Source: Myxococcus qinghaiensis (GTDB lineage Bacteria > Myxococcota > Myxococcia > Myxococcales > Myxococcaceae). Taken from it: DNA of 64,000 bases. The stretch lies in assembly GCF_024198215.1 (NCBI RefSeq), contig NZ_JAKCFA010000020.1, positions 165,703 to 229,702 of the forward strand, given 5' to 3'. A model generated the notes under the pieces. It saw nothing but the letters and a program-made list of their open reading frames with translations, searched no databases and was not told where the DNA came from. This document shows, piece by piece, positions 23,599 through 32,114 of this stretch (its first letter is position 1; each line of letters opens with the position of its first letter). The position numbers and the translations under genes are program-made.

Positions 23599-24068
23599 TG
23601 GAAGACAATCTCCCTTCCCGCCTGGATGGTGGCCGCGGGCGTGTTCACGGAAAGCGACTGCGTGGAGGGCTGCTCCAGCTCCGCGTCGATGCGACCGCGA
23701 AGCACCGTCAGGTCCGTACGAGGACGGCCGGGCCTCGGGCGCGTTTCAGCGATGCCGATGAGCGAGTCGCCGCCCAGGTGCACCGTGCTCCCGTTGCCAC
23801 TGAAGACCAGGTCCGCGCCCGCGCCCGCCTCGGTGCGGACCTTGTCGTTCTCGAACAGGGGGACGTCATCACTGGCGATGCTCCACTCGTCGGCGGTGGC
23901 GCGCTTGATTTGGACGTTCCCCTTCAGCCCACGCAGGTGCGCACGGGGCACGGGTGCTGGAGTGTTGGACGTCGTGGGCACGGCGGGCGCGTCCTCGGCG
24001 GTGCAGCCGAGCGGCGAAGCAGGGAGCGCGAGCGCGAGCAGCATGGGGAGCCAACGTCGACCATTCAC
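23595..24068 (-). CDS. FecR-domain lipoprotein
   Basis: 157 residues. The signal peptide ends in a plausible lipobox (SPLGC, Cys22). The mature part has the FecR core: LKGNVQIKRA, VPLFENDKVRTEAGAGADLVF, VHLGGDSLIGI, LRGRIDAEL, SVNTPAATIQAG. In contrast to classic FecR sigma regulators there is no sigma or anti-sigma gene next door; instead the gene is coupled (4-bp overlap) to a LysM/Fn3 gene and then an HD-GYP sensor. Confidence 0.82.
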   Translation of the reverse strand: MNGRRWLPMLLALALPASPLGCTAEDAPAVPTTSNTPAPVPRAHLRGLKGNVQIKRATADEWSIASDDVPLFENDKVRTEAGAGADLVFSGNGSTVHLGGDSLIGIAETRPRPGRPRTDLTVLRGRIDAELEQPSTQSLSVNTPAATIQAGREIVFQ

Positions 24069-24105
24069 GAGAAGGGGTCCGTCCGGAAAATCAGGTTCCC
24101 CCAGG

Positions 24106-24909
24106 CTAATCCAATCGGCGGTGTTGAAGGCAGGGCAGGTCGCGACGGATGCGAGACTGGAGCTCCGGGTCCACCGGCGCGACGGCCAGGCCCTCGCCCT
24201 CCGACGCCCTCGCCGTCACCAGCCCCCACGGGTCCACCACCATGGCGTGGCCATACGTCTGCCGCTGGACCGAGTGCCGGCCACCCTGGGCGGGCGCCAG
24301 CACGTACGCCTGGTTCTCAATCGCGCGCGCCCGCAGCAGCACCTCCCAGTGGTCCTTGCCGGTCATCAGCGTGAAGGCCGCGGGCACCGCCAGCAGCGTC
24401 GCCCCGTCCTTGGACAGCCGACGGTACAGCTCCGGAAATCTCAAGTCGTAGCAGACCGAGAGCCCCAGCCGACCCACCTCCGTGTCCGCCGCGACGATTT
24501 CCGTCCCCGGCGCCACCGCGGCGGATTCCTGGTAGGTCGCACCATCCCCCACCTCCACGTCGAACAGGTGCATCTTCCGGTAGACGGCCCGCCGCTCGCC
24601 GTCCGGGCCGAACAGGACGCTGGTGTTGTAGAGCCGACCGCCGGGGGCTCCGGTCTCCAGGACACTGCCGGCCAGCAGCGTCACCTTCCGCTCGCGCGCC
24701 AGCTCCGCCATCCGGGACAGGGTGGGGCCCTCCAGGCCCTCCGCCGCGCCCTGGCGCTCGGGCTCCGGTCCCATCCATGAGAAGTTCTCTGGCAATCCCA
24801 CCAGGCGCGCACCCAGGTCGCAGGCGCGCCGGACGAGCCGGGTGGCGACTTCCACGTTGAAGGCCTTGTCCGCGGTGGACACCATCTGGGCGGCGGCGAT
24901 GAGGTGCAT
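24106..24909 (-). CDS. Carbon-nitrogen hydrolase (nitrilase superfamily, Nit1/deaminated-glutathione-amidase-like)
   Basis: 267 residues. The catalytic triad is visible as E41 (VGLPENFS), K112 (YRKMHLFD) and C153 (SVCYDLRFPELYR). RYRKMHLFDVEV and CYDLRFPELY are typical of the Nit1/Nit2 branch, which hydrolyses deaminated glutathione or omega-amides as metabolite repair; exact substrate is inferred only. It is divergent from the rimP operon, leaving a 208-bp control region between start codons. Confidence 0.88.
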   Translation of the reverse strand: MHLIAAAQMVSTADKAFNVEVATRLVRRACDLGARLVGLPENFSWMGPEPERQGAAEGLEGPTLSRMAELARERKVTLLAGSVLETGAPGGRLYNTSVLFGPDGERRAVYRKMHLFDVEVGDGATYQESAAVAPGTEIVAADTEVGRLGLSVCYDLRFPELYRRLSKDGATLLAVPAAFTLMTGKDHWEVLLRARAIENQAYVLAPAQGGRHSVQRQTYGHAMVVDPWGLVTARASEGEGLAVAPVDPELQSRIRRDLPCLQHRRLD

Positions 24910-25004
24910 GGGCCCGTTATAACGCCCGTCCGGCGCTCGGAACCCCTGGGAATTCCTTGCCCTGTTGGGCAGGTTTCACGTGACCCGAGAGGGAGCGTCC
25001 TTCC

Positions 25005-25033
25005 TTTACACCCCGCTGGGGCGTGTGTTACGG
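25005..25033 (+). promoter_or_regulatory. Candidate promoter of the rimP-nusA-infB cluster
   Basis: TTTACA at 25005-25010 and TTACGG at 25028-25033 are separated by 17 bp, with TG just before the -10 element. The -10 match is weak. It lies immediately before the attenuator-like structure at 25043-25098. Confidence 0.35.
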
Positions 25034-25042
25034 ACGCGCCGA

Positions 25043-25098
25043 CATTTTTCGATGTGCACCTCGAAAAGTGGGCCGCTGTGCCCGCTTTTCGCGTTTTT
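25043..25098 (+). promoter_or_regulatory. Attenuator-like leader with mutually exclusive hairpins upstream of rimP
   Basis: Arm 1 (25043-25052) pairs fully with arm 2 (25061-25070), 10 bp including one U-G. Arm 2 extended (25062-25073) also pairs with arm 3 (25080-25091), 12 bp including one U-G with a 6-nt loop, followed after 2 nt by TTTTT at 25094-25098. The second hairpin has intrinsic-terminator shape, the first would prevent it, and both precede the rimP ATG at 25118. What senses or switches it cannot be seen. Confidence 0.6.
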
Positions 25099-25117
25099 GG
25101 AGTCTGGTTTCCCGGTT

Positions 25118-25603
25118 ATGTCGGAGAAGAACCTCAAGCAGACGGTGGAGGAACGGGCCATTTCGGTGCTCGAACCCCTCGTTGCGGGCGAGGGCCTGGA
25201 GCTCGTGGACCTGGAGTTCGTCCGGGAACGCGAGGGCTGGGTGTTGCGACTCTTCATCGACAAGCCAGGGGGACGGGTGGGACTGGACGAGTGCAGTCAG
25301 GTGTCCCGCGCGGTGGACCCGGTGCTGGACGTGGAGGACTTCATCCCCCACGAGTACAGCCTGGAGGTCTCCAGCCCTGGGGTGGACCGGCCGTTGAGGA
25401 AGCCGGACCACTTCGAGCGCGTCCAGGGGCAGAAGGTGAAGGTGAAGACGTTCGGGCCGGTGGGCGAGCCGCCGCGCAAGAGCTTCACTGGCACGCTGAC
25501 CGGGGTGGCGGGCGACAGCATCTCGGTGGAGGTGGAAGGCGCCGGAACCTTCCGCATCCTCTTCAAGGACATCGCCAAGGCGAACCTGGAGTTCGAGTTC
25601 TAG
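25118..25603 (+). CDS. rimP: Ribosome maturation factor RimP
   Basis: 161 residues from ATG 25118; the frame is open further upstream but through the leader hairpins. RimP features: LEPLVAGEGLELVDLEFVRE at the N-terminus, LRLFIDKPGG, DECSQVSRAVDPVLD, and the hallmark YSLEVSSPGVDRPLRKPDHF. It assists 30S subunit maturation. First gene of the conserved rimP-nusA-ylxR-infB order. Confidence 0.95.
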   Translation: MSEKNLKQTVEERAISVLEPLVAGEGLELVDLEFVREREGWVLRLFIDKPGGRVGLDECSQVSRAVDPVLDVEDFIPHEYSLEVSSPGVDRPLRKPDHFERVQGQKVKVKTFGPVGEPPRKSFTGTLTGVAGDSISVEVEGAGTFRILFKDIAKANLEFEF

Positions 25604-25663
25604 ACGTCGACATACAGGGCACCCTGCCGCGCGGGGGGCCCGTGGCCCATTCAGGAGAAGACC

Positions 25664-27364
25664 ATGCCTACGCAGCAAGCCAACCCGAGCGTCAACCTCA
25701 ACCTCGTCCTGGACCAGGTCGCCAAGGACAAGGGCATCGACCGGGCTGTGCTGATTGCCACCCTTGAGGACGCGATGAAGACCGCGGCCAAGAAGCACTT
25801 TGGCCAGGACCGCAACCTCGAGGCCAAGTACGACGCGGACAAAGGCGTGGTGGAGCTGTTCCAGGCCATCGTCGTGGTCGAGGAGATCACCGACCCGGTT
25901 CAGGCGGTCAATCAGATCATCCTGGCGGAGGCCCACAAGAAGGGCATGGAAGTGGAGCCCGGCGACGAGCTCGTCTTCCAGATCTTCTACCGGGACGAGG
26001 ACGCCAACGAGGCCAAGGCCCAGGACGACCAGTACGGCGACATCCTCCGGCTGAAGACCTTCCGCCGCGGCTTCGGCCGCATCGCCGCGCAGACGGCCAA
26101 GCAGGTCATCCTGCAGCGCACGCGGGACGCGGAGCGCGAGAACGTCTTCAACGAGTACAAGGACCGCAAGAACGAGATCGTCACCGGCATCGCCCGCCGG
26201 TTCGAGCGCGGCAACATCATCGTGGACCTGGGCCGCGCGGAGGCCGTGCTGCCGGTGCGCGAGCAGGTCCCCCGTGAGACCTACCGCCCCGGCGACCGCG
26301 TCCAGGCCTACGTGCTGGACGTGCTGCGCGAGTCCAAGGGCCCGCAGATCGTCCTCAGCCGCGCCTCCGTGAACCTGCTCACCAAGCTGTTCGAGATGGA
26401 GGTGCCCGAAATCGCCGAGGGCATCGTCGTCATCGAGGCCGCCGCGCGCGAGCCGGGCGGGCGCGCGAAGATCGCCGTCTCCAGCCGGGACTCGGACGTG
26501 GACCCGGTGGGCGCGTGCGTGGGCATGAAGGGCAGCCGCGTGCAGGCGGTGGTGCAGGAGCTGCGCGGAGAGAAGATCGACATCGTCCCGTACGACGAGG
26601 ACCCGGCCCGCTTCGTGTGCTCGGCGCTGGCGCCCGCGGAGGTCAGCCGCGTCATCATCGACGAGTCCAACCACGCCATGGAGCTCATCGTCCCGGACGA
26701 CCAGCTCAGCCTGGCCATCGGCCGGCGCGGCCAGAACGTGCGCCTGGCGGCCCAGCTGACGGGCTGGAAGCTGGACATCAACAGCGAGAGCCGCGTGCGC
26801 GAGATGCGCGAGTTCGCCAGCAAGTCGCTGGGCTCGCTGCCGGGCGTCAACGAGATGCTGGTGGAGACGCTCTACGCCCACGGCTTCCGGCAGGCTCGGG
26901 ACGTGGCCGAGGCCAACGCGGAGATGCTGGCGCAGATCCCCGGCGTGGACCCCGCCCGCGTCCCCTCCATGCAGGAGGCGGCCCGGACGCGCATGGGTGA
27001 AGACCAGGCGGAACTGTCCCGCATGGATTATGAAAGGGAGCAGGCCCGGCTGGCCGAGGCTCGCCGCCACCCCGACGAGCTGTCCCAGGCCGAGCGCATG
27101 GCCCGCGTGCGCGGCGTTGGCGAGAAGACCATCGAACAGCTCATGGCGTCCGGCTACCGCACGGTGGAGGACATCGCCAACGAGAAGGACCTGGCGAAGC
27201 TGGGCGACGTTCCGGGTGTGGGCATCAAGAAGGCGCGCCAGCTCAAGAGCGCGGCGGAGAACTACCTCGTGGAGGAGGCCAAGCTGCGCACGGAGCTCAA
27301 CGCCGAGCGCGGTATCACGACGGCGACCCTGGAAGGTGGCGCGGAAGCCACCAAGTCACCGTAA
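25664..27364 (+). CDS. nusA: Transcription termination/antitermination factor NusA
   Basis: 566 residues, AGGAG 6 nt before ATG 25664. Domains in order: N-terminal RNA-polymerase-binding domain (1-125), S1 (about 135-200, RGNIIVDLGRAEAVLP), KH1 with GACVGMKGSRVQAV, KH2 with LAIGRRGQNVRLAA, then an acidic HhH-containing C-terminus (VRGVGEKTIEQLMASGYRTVEDIA, VPGVGIKKARQL) and about 40 extra residues. It modulates pausing and termination by RNA polymerase. In the same operon as rimP, with a terminator-like leader that NusA itself could influence. Confidence 0.97.
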   Translation: MPTQQANPSVNLNLVLDQVAKDKGIDRAVLIATLEDAMKTAAKKHFGQDRNLEAKYDADKGVVELFQAIVVVEEITDPVQAVNQIILAEAHKKGMEVEPGDELVFQIFYRDEDANEAKAQDDQYGDILRLKTFRRGFGRIAAQTAKQVILQRTRDAERENVFNEYKDRKNEIVTGIARRFERGNIIVDLGRAEAVLPVREQVPRETYRPGDRVQAYVLDVLRESKGPQIVLSRASVNLLTKLFEMEVPEIAEGIVVIEAAAREPGGRAKIAVSSRDSDVDPVGACVGMKGSRVQAVVQELRGEKIDIVPYDEDPARFVCSALAPAEVSRVIIDESNHAMELIVPDDQLSLAIGRRGQNVRLAAQLTGWKLDINSESRVREMREFASKSLGSLPGVNEMLVETLYAHGFRQARDVAEANAEMLAQIPGVDPARVPSMQEAARTRMGEDQAELSRMDYEREQARLAEARRHPDELSQAERMARVRGVGEKTIEQLMASGYRTVEDIANEKDLAKLGDVPGVGIKKARQLKSAAENYLVEEAKLRTELNAERGITTATLEGGAEATKSP

Positions 27365-27395
27365 GCTAGCCAGAAGCTAGGAAGAGGAGCGGGAT

Positions 27396-27677
27396 GTGGG
27401 GCGCCCACCGGGTCGCTCGGTACCAGCGGAGCAGAGCGCGCGGTCAGGCCCGGTCCGGATGTGCGTCGGATGCGGGTCCAAGCGACCGCAGGCGGAGCTC
27501 ACCCGATTCGTGATAGGGGCTGGGAGTGCCATCGTGGTGGACAGGAAGCGGCTGCTGCCAGGACGGGGCGCCTACCTGTGCGGTGTCGGTTGTATGACGG
27601 CAGCGCTGAAGCGGAAGGCGTTTGGTCGGGCCTTTCGCGGGAAGGCGGGGTTGGTAGACCCGTCGCAGCTCGGGTAG
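27396..27677 (+). CDS. ylxR: YlxR (RnpM/DUF448) family RNA-binding protein
   Basis: 93 residues from GTG 27396 with GAGGAG upstream. The family signature GPVRMCVGCGSKRPQAEL is followed by LPGRGAYLCGVGCMTAALKRKAFGRAF. Homologues lie between nusA and infB in many bacteria and bind RNA, including RNase P RNA in Bacillus. Confidence 0.92.
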   Translation: MGRPPGRSVPAEQSARSGPVRMCVGCGSKRPQAELTRFVIGAGSAIVVDRKRLLPGRGAYLCGVGCMTAALKRKAFGRAFRGKAGLVDPSQLG

Positions 27678-27814
27678 GCATAGGAGCCTGCGCCATGAGG
27701 GCGGAGGGGTGTTGGGGGGGAGTGGGTGTTAAGGACCACTCGCACACATTTTCGGGTTTGAGCTAGGGTGCTGCGCCCCGGAGTCGCCGGGTGTGGCAGG
27801 CCAACAAGGGCAAT

Positions 27815-30800
27815 ATGTCGAAGAAGCGCGTCCACGAAATCGCCAAGGAGCTCAAGGGCCACGGCATTGAGCTCGACAACAAGGAGGTCGTAAACGAGCT
27901 GTCCGCGCTCGGTTACGACGTCAAGAGCCATTCGTCGTCCCTCGATGACGACCAGGCGACCGCCGCCGTCCAGAAGATCCTGGACAAGCGCAAGCCGAAG
28001 CAGGCAGCGCCTCCCGTGACGGCGAAGGGGTTCGTGGTGCGCCGCAAGGTCGGCCCGCCCGCGGGCTCCGCCGAAGCGGGCATGGAGTCGCAGTCCGCGG
28101 ACTCCAATGACCCCTACGATTCCGGACCCGTCGAGTCCGCTCATCACCCCACCCTGGAGGCCTCCCCGCCTCCAGAGGAGACGCCCCGCGCCGTGGAGCC
28201 CCCGCCCGTCTCTGTCGAGACGGCTCCGGCCCCCACCGTGGAGGCATCTCCCGCCGTCACCGCCGCGCCCGCGGCTCCGACGGCTCCCCCGGTGACCGAG
28301 CAGCAGCCCGCTCAGGTCGCCACGCCTGCTGTCGCCACGGAGGCCCCCAAGGCCCCGGTCGAGGCGCCTCGCGCCGCCGCCGCTCCCCCAGCTGCCGCCG
28401 CGCAGCCACGTTCCCCTTCTCAGGAGAGTACCCACTTGCCCCAACCCCCTCCGCGCTCGCCGGTTCCGCCGACTGTCCGGACGTCTTCTCCCCCGTCTTC
28501 GTCCGCGACCGTCGTGTCTCGGGGCCCCGCGCCGGGCTACGGGCAGCGGAGCGGTCCTTCGGGCGGTGGTCGTCCCGGTGGCCCGGGTGGTCCGGGTGGA
28601 CGTCCTGGTGGTCCGGGCGGTCCGGGTGGGCGTCCGGGTGGTCCGGGCGGTCCCGGTGGTGGTCGTCCCGGTGGTCCGGGCGGCCCGGGTGGGCGTCCGG
28701 GTGGTCCGGGCGGTCGTCCCAGCTATCCGTCGTACCAGAGCCAGAGCACGCGTCCCGGCCAGGGGCCTGTGCGTCCCAGCTCCGCTCCTGGTGCGCAGGG
28801 CGCGCCCGGTGGTGCTCCCGCGCCGACGGGTCCCACCATCATGGTGGGCGGCGTTCCTCACGCCCAGGTGTCTCCGACGGGCGGTCAGGCGCGTCCCACG
28901 GCCACGCAGGCCGTCGTCATCTCGCGCCCGCTCATCCAGGTGCGTCGGGTCACCCCCACGGCCGGCCAGGCGAAGCAGTACCCCATGGCGCCGGGCCGCT
29001 TGGGCATCCCCGAGCGCCGTGAGTACAAGGTGGTTCCGGACCACCTGGGCCGGGGCCGCGAGCTGGTGGACGTCTCCAAGAACAAGGAGCGGGGCCAGCG
29101 CAAGCGCACCACGGGCGATACGACCAGCGTGTCCAAGCAGGAACTGACGGACATGGTCTGGGGCCGCGTCACCATCCCCATCCGTGGCAAGAAGAAGAAG
29201 CCCACGAAGAAGGGCGCCAAGACGCAGATCACCCAGATGGCCGAGGAGAAGAAGGTCATCAAGCTGCAGGAGGGCATCTCGGTGTCCGACCTGGGCCAGC
29301 GCATGGGTATCCGCAGCGCGGAGCTCATCAAGAAGCTGATGGCCCAGGGGAAGATGGCCACGGCCAACCAGCTGGTGGACGCCGACACGGCGGAGACCAT
29401 CGCCAGCGACTACGGCTGGAAGATCGAGCGCGTGGGCTTCGAGGTGGAGGACTACCTGCCCGAGGTGGAGGCCCGTCCCGAGGACGAGCGTTCGCGTCCG
29501 CCGGTCGTCACCATCATGGGCCACGTCGACCACGGCAAGACGAGCTTGCTGGACGCCATCCGCAGCGCCAACGTGGCGTCGGGCGAGGCGGGCGGCATCA
29601 CCCAGCACATCGGCGCGTACAGCATCACCACCGCGCGGGGCGACGTCACCTTCCTGGATACCCCGGGCCATGAGGCCTTCACGTCCATGCGCGCCCGCGG
29701 CGCCAATGTGACGGACATCGTGGTGCTGGTGGTGGCCGCCGACGACGGCGTGATGCCGCAGACGGTGGAGGCCATCAAGCACGCGAAGGCGGCGGAGGTC
29801 CCCATCGTCGTCGCCATCAACAAGATGGACGTGCCCGGCGCCAACCCGGACCGCGTGAAGAAGGACCTGTCCGCCCACGAGCTCGTCCCGGAAGAGTGGG
29901 GCGGCGACACCATCATGGTGCCCGTGTCGGCCAAGACGAAGCAGAACCTGGACCTGCTGCTGGAGAACCTGGCGCTGCAGGCCGAGGTCCTGGAGCTCAC
30001 GTCCAACCCGAACCGCCCGTCGGTCGGTGCCATCATCGAGGCCAAGCTGGACCGCGGCCGTGGCCCGGTCGCCACGGTGCTGGTGCAGGAAGGCACGCTC
30101 AAGCTGGGCGACGCCGTCGTCACCGGCTCGCACTACGGCCGCATCCGCGCGATGAACAACAGCCGCGGCGAGATGGTGAAGGAAGTCAAGCCGGGCTACT
30201 GCGCGGAGGTCATCGGCCTGTCCGGTGTTCCCACCGCGGGCGACGCCATCAACGTGGTGGCGGACGAGAAGGCGGCCAAGCAGATCGCCGAGCACCGCAA
30301 CATGAAGGAGCGGCAGACCGAGCTCGGCAAGGTCAGCCGTGAGTCCCTGGAGCAGCTGTTCGCCAAGACGAAGGCGGGCGGCGGTCCCAAGGAGCTGCGC
30401 GTCGTCATCAAGGCGGACGTGCAGGGCTCGGCCGAGGCCGTCAAGCAGGCCGTCCAGAAGCTCTCCACCCACAAGGTCAAGGTGGAGGTCGTCCACTCCG
30501 GTGTGGGCGCCATCACCGAGGGCGACGTGATGCGGGCGGCCGCCTCCAAGGGCGTGGTGCTCGGCTTCAACGTCCACCCGGAGTCGGGTGCGGAGGCCGC
30601 GGCCAAGGCGCAGGAAGTCAACCTGCAGAGCTACACCATCATCTACGAGCTCATCGACGGGGTGCGCTTGGAGATGGAGGGCCTGCTGGAGCCCATCCGC
30701 ACGGAGAAGAAGCTGGGCCGCGCGGAGGTCCGCAGCACCTTCAACGTTCCTCGCCTGGGCACCATCGCCGGCGCGGCGGTGTTGGATGGTGTGATGAAGC

Positions 30801-31003
30801 GAGGCGCCATCGTTCGCCTCATCCGCGAGAACAAGCAGCTGTTCGCCGGGAAGATGGCGTCGCTGCGGCGCTTCAAGGACGACGTCAAGGAGGTCGCTCA
30901 GGGCTTCGAGTGCGGTATCGGCATCGAGAACTTCAACGACCTCAAGGCCGGCGACATCATCGAGGCCTACGAGATCGAAGAGACCCGGCAGAGCCTCACC
31001 TAG
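27815..31003 (+). CDS. infB: Translation initiation factor IF-2
   Basis: 1,062 residues from ATG 27815. Residues 1-55 form the IF2_N helix-rich domain (KKRVHEIAKELKGHGIEL). A very long Pro/Ala/Gly linker (about 60-420) includes a (GGPGGRP)-type run. A second IF2_N domain and G domain follow: GHVDHGKT, GGITQHIGAY, DTPGHEAFTSMR, NKMD and SAKT. Beta-barrel and C1/C2 domains with the fMet-tRNA-binding end close the protein (CGIGIENFNDLKAGDIIEAYE). It is longer than most IF-2 (about 890 in E. coli) because of the linker. Confidence 0.97.
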   Translation: MSKKRVHEIAKELKGHGIELDNKEVVNELSALGYDVKSHSSSLDDDQATAAVQKILDKRKPKQAAPPVTAKGFVVRRKVGPPAGSAEAGMESQSADSNDPYDSGPVESAHHPTLEASPPPEETPRAVEPPPVSVETAPAPTVEASPAVTAAPAAPTAPPVTEQQPAQVATPAVATEAPKAPVEAPRAAAAPPAAAAQPRSPSQESTHLPQPPPRSPVPPTVRTSSPPSSSATVVSRGPAPGYGQRSGPSGGGRPGGPGGPGGRPGGPGGPGGRPGGPGGPGGGRPGGPGGPGGRPGGPGGRPSYPSYQSQSTRPGQGPVRPSSAPGAQGAPGGAPAPTGPTIMVGGVPHAQVSPTGGQARPTATQAVVISRPLIQVRRVTPTAGQAKQYPMAPGRLGIPERREYKVVPDHLGRGRELVDVSKNKERGQRKRTTGDTTSVSKQELTDMVWGRVTIPIRGKKKKPTKKGAKTQITQMAEEKKVIKLQEGISVSDLGQRMGIRSAELIKKLMAQGKMATANQLVDADTAETIASDYGWKIERVGFEVEDYLPEVEARPEDERSRPPVVTIMGHVDHGKTSLLDAIRSANVASGEAGGITQHIGAYSITTARGDVTFLDTPGHEAFTSMRARGANVTDIVVLVVAADDGVMPQTVEAIKHAKAAEVPIVVAINKMDVPGANPDRVKKDLSAHELVPEEWGGDTIMVPVSAKTKQNLDLLLENLALQAEVLELTSNPNRPSVGAIIEAKLDRGRGPVATVLVQEGTLKLGDAVVTGSHYGRIRAMNNSRGEMVKEVKPGYCAEVIGLSGVPTAGDAINVVADEKAAKQIAEHRNMKERQTELGKVSRESLEQLFAKTKAGGGPKELRVVIKADVQGSAEAVKQAVQKLSTHKVKVEVVHSGVGAITEGDVMRAAASKGVVLGFNVHPESGAEAAAKAQEVNLQSYTIIYELIDGVRLEMEGLLEPIRTEKKLGRAEVRSTFNVPRLGTIAGAAVLDGVMKRGAIVRLIRENKQLFAGKMASLRRFKDDVKEVAQGFECGIGIENFNDLKAGDIIEAYEIEETRQSLT
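28560..28718 (+). repeat. GC-rich GGPGGRP-coding repeat in infB
   Basis: Tandem ggtggtccgggcgg-like units encode a Gly/Pro/Arg run in the IF-2 linker. Spacing and copy order are irregular, as expected from slippage. Confidence 0.8.
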
Positions 31004-31026
31004 TCTTCCGCCGAGTGTCCTCTCGC

Positions 31027-31053
31027 CCCCGGGAAGGCCCCACCTTCCCGGGG
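31027..31053 (+). terminator. Stem-loop between infB and ylxP
   Basis: An 11-bp perfect stem (31027-31037 with 31043-31053), 5-nt loop, followed only by TTT a few bases later. It could be a partial terminator or processing site that lowers expression of the downstream genes. Confidence 0.45.
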
Positions 31054-31111
31054 AGGTTTCGCCCTGGGGGCCTCGCGCAGTCGCCAGGTCCCCCGGGGTC
31101 GGGGGATTGGC

Positions 31112-31726
31112 ATGTTCGTAGGTGTCGCACGTCTCACCCTCCAGATTCCGGACAGCGGCTCGCTGAAGTCCAAGCGGCAGGTGTTGCGCCGGGTGACGGA
31201 CCGGGTGAAGGCTCGCTTCAACGTGGCCGTGGCCGAGGTGGACGACCAGGACCTCTGGCAGAAGGCCTCGCTCGCCCTCTCGGTGGTGGGAAATGACCGC
31301 CGCCACGTGGACGAGCAGCTGGAGAAGGTCATCCACTTCATCGAGGAGATGTACGTCGCCCCGCTGATGGCTCGGGAGACGGAGATCTTCGCCTTTGGAG
31401 ATCAGCTCTTCGCCGCCGGCGGTACGGCGGGTGCCGGGGCCCGGCAGTCCGCCCTGGACGACGAAGACGAAGATGCAGCACCGCTGTCGCCGGAAGCGGC
31501 GGCGGCCCAGTCGGAAGCGGCCATTGCTCGCTTCCTGCGGGGCGAGCGGGCCTCCCTGGCGGAGGCGGAGGGGTTGGGCGAGTGGGAGCGCCGTCATGAC
31601 GGCGACAACGACGGCGACCCCGGTACGGGCCGCCCGTCACCGTCGGGCGGTGGACGGATGACGCTGGACGAGGCGCGGGTTCGAGCCCGCTCCCTGCGCA
31701 ACCCGCGAGACTGGGAGAAGAAATGA
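31112..31726 (+). CDS. DUF503 (YlxP-like) family protein
   Basis: 204 residues. Residues 1-95 are DUF503: FVGVARLTLQIPDSGSLKSKRQVLRRVTDRVKARFNVAVAEVDDQDLWQ. The remaining half is an acidic, low-complexity extension not found in short YlxP proteins of about 90 residues. Its usual place between infB and rbfA supports a link to ribosome biogenesis, but no activity is established. It overlaps rbfA by 4 bp (ATGA). Confidence 0.85.
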   Translation: MFVGVARLTLQIPDSGSLKSKRQVLRRVTDRVKARFNVAVAEVDDQDLWQKASLALSVVGNDRRHVDEQLEKVIHFIEEMYVAPLMARETEIFAFGDQLFAAGGTAGAGARQSALDDEDEDAAPLSPEAAAAQSEAAIARFLRGERASLAEAEGLGEWERRHDGDNDGDPGTGRPSPSGGGRMTLDEARVRARSLRNPRDWEKK

Positions 31727-32082
31727 CGACGCATTCCCGACCCGAGCGAGTGGGGCAGGAAATCCAGGTGGCCATCGGCGACCTGCTGACCCGGGGTGAG
31801 CTGAGAGACCCCCGCATCGGCTACATCACGATTACCGGGGTGAAGGTCTCCCCGGACCTGCGTGTGGCCCGTGTCTTCTATTCGATGATTGGCACGGCCG
31901 AGGAGCGCTCGGACACGCAGAAGGGGCTGGAGGCGGCCAAGGGCTTCGTGCGTCGCCACGTGACGTCGGCCGTCAACCTGCGCGTGTCGCCGGAGATCTT
32001 CTTCTCGTTCGACGAATCCGTGGGCGAGGGGGACAAGATTGACCGTCTGCTTCGCGAGGTCCGGAGCAAGGAAGGCTGGTAG
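31723..32082 (+). CDS. rbfA: Ribosome-binding factor RbfA
   Basis: 119 residues. RbfA pattern: RVGQEIQVAIGDLLTRGELRDPRIGYITITGVKVSPDLRVARVFYS and LRVSPEIFFSFDES. A KH-like fold protein that binds the 30S subunit and helps 16S 5'-end maturation. Translationally coupled to the DUF503 gene; truB follows after 32 bp. Confidence 0.95.
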   Translation: MTTHSRPERVGQEIQVAIGDLLTRGELRDPRIGYITITGVKVSPDLRVARVFYSMIGTAEERSDTQKGLEAAKGFVRRHVTSAVNLRVSPEIFFSFDESVGEGDKIDRLLREVRSKEGW

Positions 32083-32114
32083 TTCCAGCCCCGGGCCCAC
32101 AATATTGGCGTGAC

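Noticed and set aside
27572..31597. 1,341-residue minus-strand open frame
   Set aside because: Antisense to infB and ylxR; a high-GC shadow frame with Arg/His/Leu-rich composition and no domain.
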